Shown piece by piece: positions 6,779-15,900 of a stretch of 64,000 nucleotides of DNA (positions are counted from its first letter, which is position 1; every line of letters starts with the position of its first letter). The position numbers were made by a program, and so were the translations under genes. Under the pieces are notes generated by a model. It had not been told where the DNA came from and ran no database searches. It was given only the letters and a program-made list of their open reading frames with translations. This stretch comes from CAWBKV01 sp041946675 (GTDB lineage: Archaea; Halobacteriota; Methanosarcinia; Methanotrichales; Methanotrichaceae), in assembly GCA_041946675.1 (NCBI GenBank), contig JBHGAU010000001.1:15644-79643 (forward strand), given 5' to 3'.

Positions 6779-6886
6779 TTTCAATTCAGATCAACCAGGC
6801 CGTCTGCAGGACATTGCAGTAAATCTCCTCAAATATGAAGCATTCAAATATAGAACTGATTGATCTCTCAGGTGTAAAATCAAGAT

Positions 6887-7804
6887 ATGTATTGGCTCAT
6901 TTATGCATTTTCAGGACCGATTCTATGGGCGCTGTCTACTCACATCGATAAGTATCTGGTGGAGCGCTATTTCAAACATGGAAGCGTGGCAGTGCTGATG
7001 GTTTTTACTGCAATCATCGGTGCTCTGGCCCTGCCTGTTATCTGGCTATTCCAGCCGGGAGTAATCGCATTGGGCCTGCAATCGATGGCGGTCATCACAG
7101 TTTCAGGGATTCTTTATATGGGCGCCATCTATTTCTACCTCCAGGCGCTGCAGACTGAGGAAGCATCGACTATTGCCCTTTTCTTTCAGGCGGCCGGGAT
7201 CTTCGGGCTGGTACTCGGGTACTTTGTGCTTGGTGAGGAAATATCCCGTTTACAGATTATCGGCGTTTTATTGATCATCGGCGGATCGGTTCTCCTCTCC
7301 TTACGGTTTGGCCAGGGCGCCAGCCGCGTTAAATCACGCCTGGTTATCCTGATGCTCGCCTGTGCCCTTGCAATCGCCCTAAGCTCGCTTATTTTTAAAT
7401 TCTTTGCCGTACGCGATGAATTCTGGACAACAACTTTCTGGAACTTTGTCGGACAGGCGCTATTTGGCCTGATTTTGATGATGACGGCGGCAAACCGACG
7501 GCAATTTAATAGAATGATGCATTCCAACAGGGGCGCAGTGCTCTCTGTGAATGGTGCAAACGAATTGATAAACCTGGCCGGCAATCTGGGTGTACGCTAC
7601 ACGCTTCTTTTTGCGCCTTTAGGAGTTGTGCAGGCTATCAGCAGCACTACTTCATTTTTCGTCCTGTTCTTCGGCGTGATACTCTCGATTTTCTTTCCGA
7701 AGCTGGGGCGAGAGGAGATAGGCATTTCCAGCCTGGCGCAAAAATTCATCGCTACAGCGCTTATCATTGCCGGAGTTCTCCTCATCAATCAGCAGCAGTG
7801 GTGA
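6887..7804 (+). CDS. EamA/DMT-family membrane transporter
   Basis: A 305-residue integral membrane protein of the drug/metabolite transporter superfamily, which exports or exchanges small metabolites. About ten hydrophobic segments fall into two EamA halves. The first half ends with a glutamate-containing GEEISRLQIIGVLLIIGGSVLL, the canonical end of EamA repeat 1. The second half ends LAQKFIATALIIAGVLLINQ. The start is ATG 6887, with an AGGTG site about 16 bases upstream. The substrate cannot be read from sequence. The long gene-poor region before it suggests its own promoter. Confidence 0.85.
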   Translation: MYWLIYAFSGPILWALSTHIDKYLVERYFKHGSVAVLMVFTAIIGALALPVIWLFQPGVIALGLQSMAVITVSGILYMGAIYFYLQALQTEEASTIALFFQAAGIFGLVLGYFVLGEEISRLQIIGVLLIIGGSVLLSLRFGQGASRVKSRLVILMLACALAIALSSLIFKFFAVRDEFWTTTFWNFVGQALFGLILMMTAANRRQFNRMMHSNRGAVLSVNGANELINLAGNLGVRYTLLFAPLGVVQAISSTTSFFVLFFGVILSIFFPKLGREEIGISSLAQKFIATALIIAGVLLINQQQW

Positions 7805-7991
7805 AGAAGATGTCATAGATATCTATAAGGACTGGCTGGCTGGTAAAAGGTTATATCTATTAACGGGTATGGAACAGCTACTTAAATACAGGCATAATAG
7901 AATCACAGAAATTCGGCAAAGGCACCATACAGCAGAGCATTCGATATGTATCCACGTTACTGAGGCCGAGGTTTGGCTATTGGAGGGATAT

Positions 7992-9335
7992 ATGAGGCCC
8001 ATAGTATTGTTCCTGATTGCTTTTTTAATTGTAGCTACAGCAGATGAAGGCGCAGGAAAGCCTATGGATGTGATCAATTCGGCTATTATCATGGGGCAGA
8101 TCAAGAATAATGCGTCTGTTGTTTATGACCGCGTTACCGTTATAGGAGATTTGGATATATCGACCTTGGATGTGCCGGTTCGTCCTGTTGCAAGGTCGGA
8201 AATAGATATCAAAGTTTTGAGCCTATCCAAGAATCAGAGCAAAGTTATCTCCCCTATAAAGATAACAAATTCTGTTATAAAAGGAAATATTAATTTCAAT
8301 GACACTTTTTTCCAGGAACCCGTTGATTTTGAAGATACAGATTTTTCGGGAACTGTATACCTTGATGGATCGCAATTTGATAGAGGAGCCAATTTTAAAT
8401 TTGCCGATTTTCCCCTAATGACGGTATTTAATGGTGCCCAATTCAGCAACTACGCAAACTTTCTTGGGACTCATTTTGGATCATCATCTTTTTTCGGCGT
8501 ACGATTTGAGGAGGGAACGGATTTCAGTTTTTCTAGGTTTGATGATTCGGCCAGCTTTGCATATTCCCAGTTTAACAATTCGTCCTACTTTAGTCACGCT
8601 GCATTCAAGGAGCCTGCTGATTTTTCGAACGCAAAGTTTCGCTCGCAGGCTGTTTTCGATAACGCAAAATTCGGCGACGATGCCGACTTCACCGATGCTC
8701 AATTTAAGACATTGTCCGCTGACTTTATAGGAGCGAAATTCAGGAGAGAAGTGGATTTTAGAGGAGCTACGTTCGAGGGCGTAAAGAACATTCAAGGAGA
8801 GCTGAATCTTACCGATGTTGATTTCTCCGGCAAGTTCAATGTTCGCTGGGATACTATTAAGAATATCCTGATCTGTAATGGGCCGGTATATATTGCCCTG
8901 ATTAAGTCATTCAAAGACCTGGAGCAGTTTGATGATGCAAACAGCTGCTATTATCAATATAGAGAGTGGAGTCAGCGGCTCAAGCCATTTGGGCTATCCA
9001 AAGTCTGGGACTATTTGGCATGGGCAACCTGCGGATACGGTGTTTCTTGGCTTAATACGATTTTATTTGCTCTTATGGTTTCTGTGCTTTTCACCCTTAT
9101 GTATTCTGCAAGAACCTGGTATACGACTTCAACCAGACCTGATTATGGAGAGCTGTTTTGGCTGAGCATAATAGTTCTAACTTCAGCGCCCAAGGAAATG
9201 TTTCCATCTGGAATGGCCAAGTTCGAGGAATTGGCAAAAGAGCACTGGTATCTGACCTTCATTGAGCGCATTATTGGGTGGGCTCTCTTGGTAGTGATGA
9301 TAAATGTCCTGATCCGATTAACTATGAGATACTGA
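7992..9335 (+). CDS. Pentapeptide-repeat membrane protein with channel-like C-terminus
   Basis: About 447 residues from ATG 7992, chosen because a GGAGG site lies 6 bases upstream and because the frame then opens with a signal peptide (RPIVLFLIAFLIVATA). The frame itself is open from 7767. Residues about 100-260 are degenerate pentapeptide repeats with a recurring central Phe (DFEDTDFSGTVYLDGSQF, ANFLGTHFGSS), predicting a right-handed beta-helix. The C-terminal 130 residues hold two strong membrane segments separated by YGELFWLSIIVLTSAP, a re-entrant-loop-like stretch in the place where 2TM ion channels have their pore. A channel role is inference; the canonical TVGYG filter is not present. 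Confidence 0.8.
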   Translation: MRPIVLFLIAFLIVATADEGAGKPMDVINSAIIMGQIKNNASVVYDRVTVIGDLDISTLDVPVRPVARSEIDIKVLSLSKNQSKVISPIKITNSVIKGNINFNDTFFQEPVDFEDTDFSGTVYLDGSQFDRGANFKFADFPLMTVFNGAQFSNYANFLGTHFGSSSFFGVRFEEGTDFSFSRFDDSASFAYSQFNNSSYFSHAAFKEPADFSNAKFRSQAVFDNAKFGDDADFTDAQFKTLSADFIGAKFRREVDFRGATFEGVKNIQGELNLTDVDFSGKFNVRWDTIKNILICNGPVYIALIKSFKDLEQFDDANSCYYQYREWSQRLKPFGLSKVWDYLAWATCGYGVSWLNTILFALMVSVLFTLMYSARTWYTTSTRPDYGELFWLSIIVLTSAPKEMFPSGMAKFEELAKEHWYLTFIERIIGWALLVVMINVLIRLTMRY

Positions 9336-9465
9336 GTCTCAGATCTCTTGAGCCCCTCGCACTTATTTAATGGCGAAATATCAGCGGCGTCAGATGGTAT
9401 ATTTCCTAATATATTTCCGCAGCATTAGGCCAGAAAAAGAGAAGAAGGTCATCTTACGGCCAGTA

Positions 9466-9702
9466 CTAGTAATTCTCCAAGAACCATTTCCTGTCAAATT
9501 CCTTGATCTGACTGACGGTTGTCTCCGGCTTCCAGATCACGGCCATGGCGATATCATCCTCAATATCTATCATCGTATACAGATCCGGCTTAACGAAGGC
9601 AGGGATCGTATAGGCGGTTAGAGCCAGCCTGCTCACGTCGGAGATAAATTCTTGGTAATACTTTTTCCTAATTATGTAGGTGCTGTCGAAGGTGTCATCC
9701 AT
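9466..9702 (-). CDS. Small conserved-looking hypothetical protein (78 aa)
   Basis: A soluble 78-residue product (MDDTFDSTYIIRKKYYQEFI at its N-terminus, ending FDRKWFLENY) with mixed alpha/beta character and no cysteines or membrane segments. The start at 9702 is preceded by AAGGTGAT with good spacing, which makes this strand the coding one; the overlapping plus-strand frame has no such site. It stands alone between the pentapeptide gene and the TPR gene. No family recognised. Confidence 0.65.
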   Translation of the reverse strand: MDDTFDSTYIIRKKYYQEFISDVSRLALTAYTIPAFVKPDLYTMIDIEDDIAMAVIWKPETTVSQIKEFDRKWFLENY

Positions 9703-9862
9703 AATATCACCTTACGATTAATTATTAAACCTCTATTTCAATCTTTGGAAATTTTGTTCTGAGGGATTTTTGGCAGGGCTCTATAAAAGGAGCCCAAACC
9801 CATATATCCTTATCTCTATTTACTTTACATTGATCATAATAACGCAGGCAGGACGGAAATTC

Positions 9863-10435
9863 ATGTTGGGAGGGTTAGCCATCAGAAAGCACAGGGTTCT
9901 ATCTCCCTTGCTGATATTTGTTCTGGCTTGGATATTCATAGGACAGAGCTGGGTCATCGGTTTGGGAATATGCAATTGTTGCGGTTCGAGCTGCTATCCT
10001 TGTCCCAACAGGGCACTGATAGAGCAGCACATATGGAATAAAGAGATATCTAATTTTCTCAGCTGCGATGATTGTTACTCCTCCATAAATCCTGGTTACG
10101 CCAGAACTCCAGAGATTAATCAACCAATAAATGGAACTGCCAGCTATTGGCTGGACAAAGGCAACAACTCCTATCTGGCAGGCTCTTATGAAGAGGCTGA
10201 AGAATCATATGCTAGAGCAGTGGACATCGATCCATCCCTGATGGAAGGCTGGCTCAACATGGGAAACGCCCTGTTCTTCTTGGGCAGATATCAGGAATCA
10301 TTAAATGCCTATGATGCAGCGCTCAGGCTGGAGCCTCAGAATGCAAATGCATTGGAGGGCAAAAGACGGATCCTCTTGGCTCTCAATCGCACAGCCGAAG
10401 CTGATAGCACTCTGGAAACGGCCCATGTATTATAG
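9863..10435 (+). CDS. Exported/anchored TPR protein
   Basis: About 190 residues from ATG 9863. A TTG at 9770 would add another hydrophobic stretch. After a basic n-region (AIRKHRVL) comes a membrane or signal segment (SPLLIFVLAWIFIGQSWVIG). Next is a cysteine-rich patch (CNCCGSSCYPC, SCDDC) that may bind metal or form disulfides. The C-terminal half is two or three tetratricopeptide repeats, including YEEAEESYARAVDIDPSLME and YQESLNAYDAALRLEPQNAN. TPRs mediate protein-protein contacts, so this is likely an extracytoplasmic assembly factor. It is flanked by other exported-protein genes in the same orientation. Confidence 0.75.
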   Translation: MLGGLAIRKHRVLSPLLIFVLAWIFIGQSWVIGLGICNCCGSSCYPCPNRALIEQHIWNKEISNFLSCDDCYSSINPGYARTPEINQPINGTASYWLDKGNNSYLAGSYEEAEESYARAVDIDPSLMEGWLNMGNALFFLGRYQESLNAYDAALRLEPQNANALEGKRRILLALNRTAEADSTLETAHVL

Positions 10436-10649
10436 TATTATTGAGGATGTAAAGATTGGTTTTACTGGGTTATGTCAGCAACGGTAACTGCGGTCCAATG
10501 ATCGGCATAAAACTGCGATGTTGAGGCTCCAGCGGACAAGATCATAAATGTGGTGGAAATTATCCAGGAGTATCTGTATGGGCATCCTCAGCAATATATA
10601 CAAAAATTTATGAAGGTATAACGCGTTAATATGTTTTTGGAGGTTTGTC

Positions 10650-11543
10650 ATGAGATTTAACCAGTTCCTTCTTATGCTGATTGCGATTTTGGCAATATCC
10701 ACTGTTGTATCAGCACAAGAAATTAATATGGTTCAGCTGAAGCAGATGATGGAAAGCTCATCAGGGAATCTTACGACCTATGCCTATACTAGGTCCGCCG
10801 AGGCCGATATAATTTACACAAATAATACAATTCACAAGGATATCAACCTCGCCAAATCCACAAACGGGGAAGTAGATCTTGTAAACCAATCAGGGATGTG
10901 GCGCTCGAATCTAACCGACAGGAACAATGGAAATATGCTGACATGGGACGGCTATTTTGTAAACGGTTCAGAATACTGGAAAGAGGGCCAGAACTGGACA
11001 AGGTTCTATGTTCGAAATAGAGCGCAGGTTATGGATGATTATAACGAAATTCCAGGTCAGATCAATCTCATCTGGTATTCCAACATGAAGATTGTTGGCC
11101 AGGAGAACTTCCAGGGTGAAGATGTTTACAAGCTGGTCGGCTCGCCCCTTATGCCGATATACAGAGGGATGATTGGCCTGCAGCTGTTGACAGCCTACTT
11201 GGAATCGCCTTTCCCGCTGCCTGATAGGCTTGCCAGACGAACTCTCGATATCAGCAGGACTGGCCTGCTAAATAACAGCAGCATAGTTCTGACAGCCTGG
11301 GTTTCCAAGAACAATTCATTGCTAAGAAGGCTGAATATCAACTCCAGCCTGAACATAACTCCTCAAAATCTGAATATATCTTCTCCCAGCTATACGATTA
11401 AGAGCACCATCAATGAATCTACAGTATACGATAGCTTCGGCGCTCCTCTGAAAATAGAGCTTCCTGCAGATGCTCAAAATGTATCCTTCAGGCTCAGAGC
11501 TGCGGATTGGAGATGGGCTGTATTTGGATCGGTGAGGCCTTAG
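10650..11543 (+). CDS. Exported protein, possibly LolA-like fold
   Basis: A 297-residue exported protein. The ATG at 10650 follows a GGAGGT site, and a TATA-like CAATATATAC lies at 10592-10601. It has a signal peptide (FLLMLIAILAISTVVSA). The mature chain alternates strands, has many N-x-S/T sequons, and includes MWRSNLTDRNNGNMLTWDGY and the pattern IVGQENFQGEDVYKLVGSPL, in which a modified compound is measured against a Val-Tyr-Lys strand as in LolA/LppX-type proteins. That fold assignment is tentative. The gene abuts the DUF333 gene, whose SD site overlaps its stop region, so they are probably cotranscribed. Confidence 0.75.
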   Translation: MRFNQFLLMLIAILAISTVVSAQEINMVQLKQMMESSSGNLTTYAYTRSAEADIIYTNNTIHKDINLAKSTNGEVDLVNQSGMWRSNLTDRNNGNMLTWDGYFVNGSEYWKEGQNWTRFYVRNRAQVMDDYNEIPGQINLIWYSNMKIVGQENFQGEDVYKLVGSPLMPIYRGMIGLQLLTAYLESPFPLPDRLARRTLDISRTGLLNNSSIVLTAWVSKNNSLLRRLNINSSLNITPQNLNISSPSYTIKSTINESTVYDSFGAPLKIELPADAQNVSFRLRAADWRWAVFGSVRP

Positions 11544-11558
11544 ATGGAGGTGAAAGTG

Positions 11559-12254
11559 ATGACAGGCAAATTTAATATCAGTATTAGTATTGGAAAATCC
11601 AACATTAGTAGATCTACTGCTGAGAAATTCAAGTTCTTCTCTACAGTGCTCTTCATGGCGACAGTTCTTACTTTCGGCATCTTCACGGTGACTGGGCAGG
11701 TCTTGCCTGCTGGCAATCCTGGCCCTGAAGGCGCTTATTGCGTAAATTCAGGCTATCTCTATGCAACAGTGCCGGGTGTAAACAATGGCAAACCGATATG
11801 CCAGTTCCCGGATAACAGCTGGTGCGATGCCCATGCATACTTCATAGGGAACTGCACTCCCAGCCTCAGCGGCTACATCAGCCCAAGCGGTTATATTGCC
11901 ACTGGCGGCATCATCACGCCAAATGGGGCGGTTGCTGCAGGCAGTGTCTATAATCCTTATGCCATTAACCCCTACTACTATAACAACCCTGCCTACGCCA
12001 ATGTTACTCAATCAGCTCTGGACATAGCTGATGAAACAAAAACATGTCAGAGTATAGGTGGCAGAGTCCAGTCGGTGCATACAACTTATGGCGATGTGAA
12101 TTTGTGCATATTCCCTGACGGTAGTTCCATATCGCTTCCAGAGCTCGCAAGTGGAGTTTATGCCGGTGCTCCGGGCCCAGTGGTCACCATCAACGGAGTT
12201 CCTGTCGATGACAACTGGTACTACTATGCTTACTCCTGGCTGAATGCACCCTAG
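11559..12254 (+). CDS. Exported DUF333-repeat protein
   Basis: About 231 residues from ATG 11559, which has a perfect GGAGGTGA at 11546-11553; the ATG at 11544 lacks one. A membrane/signal segment (FSTVLFMATVLTFGIFTVTG) is followed by a first DUF333-like unit (AYCVNSGY..., then PICQFPDNSWCDAHAYFIG). After a Gly/Tyr/Asn-rich linker comes a second unit (TCQSIGGRV..., then NLCIFPDGSSISLPEL). DUF333 units are small putative hemolysin-like modules with paired cysteines in which a phenylalanine-proline-aspartate turn is conserved. A role at the surface is likely but unspecified. Confidence 0.75.
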   Translation: MTGKFNISISIGKSNISRSTAEKFKFFSTVLFMATVLTFGIFTVTGQVLPAGNPGPEGAYCVNSGYLYATVPGVNNGKPICQFPDNSWCDAHAYFIGNCTPSLSGYISPSGYIATGGIITPNGAVAAGSVYNPYAINPYYYNNPAYANVTQSALDIADETKTCQSIGGRVQSVHTTYGDVNLCIFPDGSSISLPELASGVYAGAPGPVVTINGVPVDDNWYYYAYSWLNAP

Positions 12255-12484
12255 AACGGGATATATAGAAACTATAGGACGGGAAGTACAGAAATGCTCC
12301 TGTACTGTCTCGTCTTGTATAGTCTCATCCAGAGCTATCATAAATCAGATTCCGTTCGGGGATAGCATTTTGCCAGCCATTCATAGTTGTTTTATTACAC
12401 ATTATCATATATCTACTGCAATATTTTATACAATCTTTCAGAAAGGTATTTAACTATTAAACTGAATGATTTTTGGGGTAAGTC

Positions 12485-12931
12485 ATGTTCCAGAGAATCT
12501 TGATAGCATCGGATGGATCGAAACACAGCGAGTTCGCAGCAAGGGTTGGAGTAGAACTGGCCAAAATGTCCGGCGGCAGAGTTACAGCAGTATATGTAGT
12601 AGATAAAGCCAGGACTTCTATCAGCGAATCCGGCTATGATGTCGCTCCTGACATAGCCGATGGCACCAGGCTTGGGCTGCAGAAAGAAGGGATGAATGCG
12701 GTTAGCTATATTGAGAATTTGGCTAAATCTTCAGGGGTTGGCTTTGAATCCAAGATTCTGGTTGGTAATCCCGCCAATGAAATTCTAAAGGAATCAGAGA
12801 AAAACCTCATAGATTCAATAGTTATCGGCAGCATAGGCCAGACAGGCATCACCAAGTTTCTGCTAGGCAGTGTTGCCGAAAAGATAGTCCGCGGCTCTAA
12901 AATCCCTGTAATAGTAGTTCCGGGGGCATAA
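12485..12931 (+). CDS. Universal stress protein UspA family
   Basis: A 148-residue cytoplasmic protein with the Rossmann-like Usp fold. It opens with FQRILIASDGSKHSEFAARV. Near the C-terminus it has the ATP-binding G-2x-G-9x-G(S/T) motif (GSIGQTGITKFLLGSVAEKI), ending with the usual PVIVVPG strand. Such proteins bind nucleotide and act as stress-related regulators. A TATA-like TATTTAAC at 12447-12454 suggests an independent promoter. It is convergent with the histidine kinase gene; the 43 bases between them are AT-rich with a T-run, consistent with termination on both strands. Confidence 0.92.
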   Translation: MFQRILIASDGSKHSEFAARVGVELAKMSGGRVTAVYVVDKARTSISESGYDVAPDIADGTRLGLQKEGMNAVSYIENLAKSSGVGFESKILVGNPANEILKESEKNLIDSIVIGSIGQTGITKFLLGSVAEKIVRGSKIPVIVVPGA

Positions 12932-12974
12932 AGCAATAATCCAAAGATAATTGCGATAGGAATTTCGCTAAATT

Positions 12975-15900
12975 TTATTTTTTATAGATGAGGGGCGAGC
13001 ATTTGTTAAGGGCATCTGCCAGTTCATCCATCCTTACAGGCTTGCCTATATAGCCATCCATGCCGGCTCCAATGCACATCTCCTTGCTATCCTCCGATAC
13101 GTAAGCCGTGATGGCTATAATCCTTGGTCCAATACATGGCCAGCGCTGGCGAATTTCTCTGGTCGCCTCAAAACCGTCCATCTCAGGCATCTTAATATCC
13201 ATCAATACAACATCGTATGGCTGACGTTCGAGCGCTTGAATGACCTCTATGCCGTTTGCAGCCATATCGGCTCTGTAGCCCAACTTCTTGAGCATCCCCT
13301 GGGTTATCATCTGGCTCGATACATTATCCTCTGCCAGAAGTATGCGAAGCGTCCTCGTGCCTATCTCATTCACTGTTTGGTCTTCCTCCTGGATGGGATA
13401 TCCAGCCAAAGCGCTTGTGAGGGCATCATATAGCTGCATTGGCTTAATTGGCTTTGTCAGGTTTACCGCAGACAGATTTTGAGGAATATGCTGTCCAATC
13501 GTTGTGAGCATAATCAAGGGCATATCTCTTCTGAGCCTGCGAATCTTCTCTGCCAGAACTATGCCATTCAAATCAGGCATGCCTGCATCTATGATTGCCA
13601 CATCTGGAACAACACCCTTCTGAACCAGATCGATGGCCGAGTAACTTAGTGAGACGACTAAAGGCATCATGCCCCATGACTTGGTCTGATGGCCTAGGAG
13701 TCTTCTTATTGTCTGGTTATCATCAACGATGAGTACATTTCGTTTGGCGAGCTTGGGTTGAGGCCCGGCAGGAAATCTTGCAGCCTTATCAGGCACAGCT
13801 TCTGCTTTGATCGTGAAAAGGAATGTTGAGCCCTTTCCCTCTTCGCTCTCAGCCCAAATTTTGCCGCCCATGAGCTCAACAAGCCTCTTGCATATGGCAA
13901 GCCCCAGACCGGCCCCCTCGTTAAGCCTTGGCGATGTTTTGACCTGGCTGAATGGCGCAAAGAGCTTGCTTATCTGATCCTGGGGCATACCTATGCCTGT
14001 GTCCTGAACAGCGAAATGAAGCTCATATCCAAGACCGTCAGGCTTCGAGGATACGTGCACCAGGACATCTCCGCTATCTGTAAATTTGACGGCATTGCTG
14101 AGCAGGTTGGCGAGTATCTGGCGAAGCCTGGCCGAATCGCTGATTATGGTCTCAGGAACATTGCTATCCATTATGTAAGCAATGTCGAGCCCTTTCTCGG
14201 CTGCCTTTGTAGATACAAGGTCGAGTGCCTCCTCAATCCTCTGACGCAGGTCAAAGGGATGAAGCTCAAGCTCAATCTTCTCTTTCTCCATCTTTGAGAA
14301 GTCAAGAACATCGTTAATGAGGGCCAGCAGTGCATCACCGTTGATCCTCATATTATCAATCCAGTCTTTATGCTCAGGTGAAAGAGGCTCCTCAAGAAGG
14401 AGGCTCGTGAAGCCGATTATCGAGTTCATGGGCGTTCGTAGCTCATGAGACATATTTGCCAAGAATGCCGCTTTGGCCCTGACAGCCTCCTCAGCGGCAT
14501 ACTTGGCTGCTAAGAGCTCCTCCTCAGTCTTTTTATGTTCATCAATCTCCGTCTGCAGCTTCTCATTGATGGCCTCTTGCTCTTCTTTAGCTGCCTGAAG
14601 CTCGGCCTCGGCTTTTGCATGCCACTTTATCTCATCGATAAGTTTTGCGTTGATTGATTCGAGCTTATCATTGGTTTTCTTGAGCTCAGCAGTCCTGTCA
14701 GCAACCCTCAGCTCGAGCTCATCCTTCGCTCTGCGGAGCGCCTCCTCCATCAGCTTCTGTTCTGTAATATCCACATCAACTACTACACCGGCTATTATTT
14801 TGCCATTTTTATCTCTTATAGGAGTTGAGCTGACATGCACAATGCCTTTTGTTCCATCCCCTCGAAGAATAGATATCTGTTCGCCTATGGTTACCTCTCC
14901 ATTCATAAGGGCCCTTGTAAGGGGCCATTCCTTCAGCCGATATTCACTGCCATCAAGATGGAATGCTCTATAAGCGTGATTTTCAATATTCTCAATCGGA
15001 AGCATTTCGCGCTTCCATATTCTGTCCATCGCTTCATTATTTTTGGCAGATAAGCCAGATGCATCAGTTATGATAACGCCGGCTGGCATCTGCTGTATAA
15101 CGGCATCAAGGATCAGCTGATTTTGCTCAGCCCTGTCGATTGCCTCAATAAGCTTCAGCTCGGCTCTTTTACGCTCTGTGATGTCAACAGAGTTTACTAT
15201 CACTGCGGGTTTTCCTCTATAAGTTAGCCTCGAACCAGAACTTAGAACCCACCTCTCTGCTCCATCTTTTCTCACTATCTTATACTCATTCTGCGAGATA
15301 TGCGTCTCGCCTTCCAGCAGCGCTTTCATGCGTTTTTTCTCTAGTTCCCGGTAATCCGGATGTACCAGCTCTCCAAGCTTCATGCGGCATCGTTCATCAA
15401 GTGAATAGCCGAAAATGGCCTCTGAAGCCTTGTTCGCATAAACGACATGGCAGTCCTGATAAAGAGTGATCGATGCCTGCGATGTATCTGCTATGATCCT
15501 GAACTTCTCCTCGCTCTCTCGCAGCGCCTCCTCTGCCCGCTTACGCTCTGTGATATCCCGGACAAAGATCGCCATCCTTCCGCCATCTTTTCCAAGATAA
15601 AGAGCCGTTATGTCAACATTATAAACCGAGCCGTCCTTACGCCTGTGCCGAGATTCAAACCGATCGTGTCCACCTGCTTCGATTATCTTTCTTATGCGAT
15701 CTATAATCTCCTGGGGACCCTCGACTGCCTCTAATTTGCTTATAGGCATACATATCAGCTCATCTCGAGAATAGCCAGACATTCGGCAATAGGCGTCATT
15801 GACTTCGAGGATATCGCCGTTTAAATTGTGGATCCAGACTCCGTCGGATGTGGCATTGAACAATGTGGAATATTTTTCGGCGATATCTTTCAATTGCGTC

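Larger units (their letters stand above)
6017..6886. other. Long intergenic region with gene debris
   Basis: About 870 bases without an intact gene. It contains an 8-bp inverted repeat, CGTCTATC (6126-6133) and GATAGACG (6159-6166), a methyltransferase fragment at 6338-6484, and AT-rich sequence leading to the transporter gene. The word CTGCGGGATGTGGG at 6765-6778 also occurs at 2352-2365, and a diverged inverted copy lies at about 6497-6514. Confidence 0.6.

Noticed and set aside
9370..9621. Plus-strand 83-aa frame opposite the 78-aa minus gene
   Set aside because: No SD site and no motif; the minus-strand gene has AAGGTGAT before its ATG.
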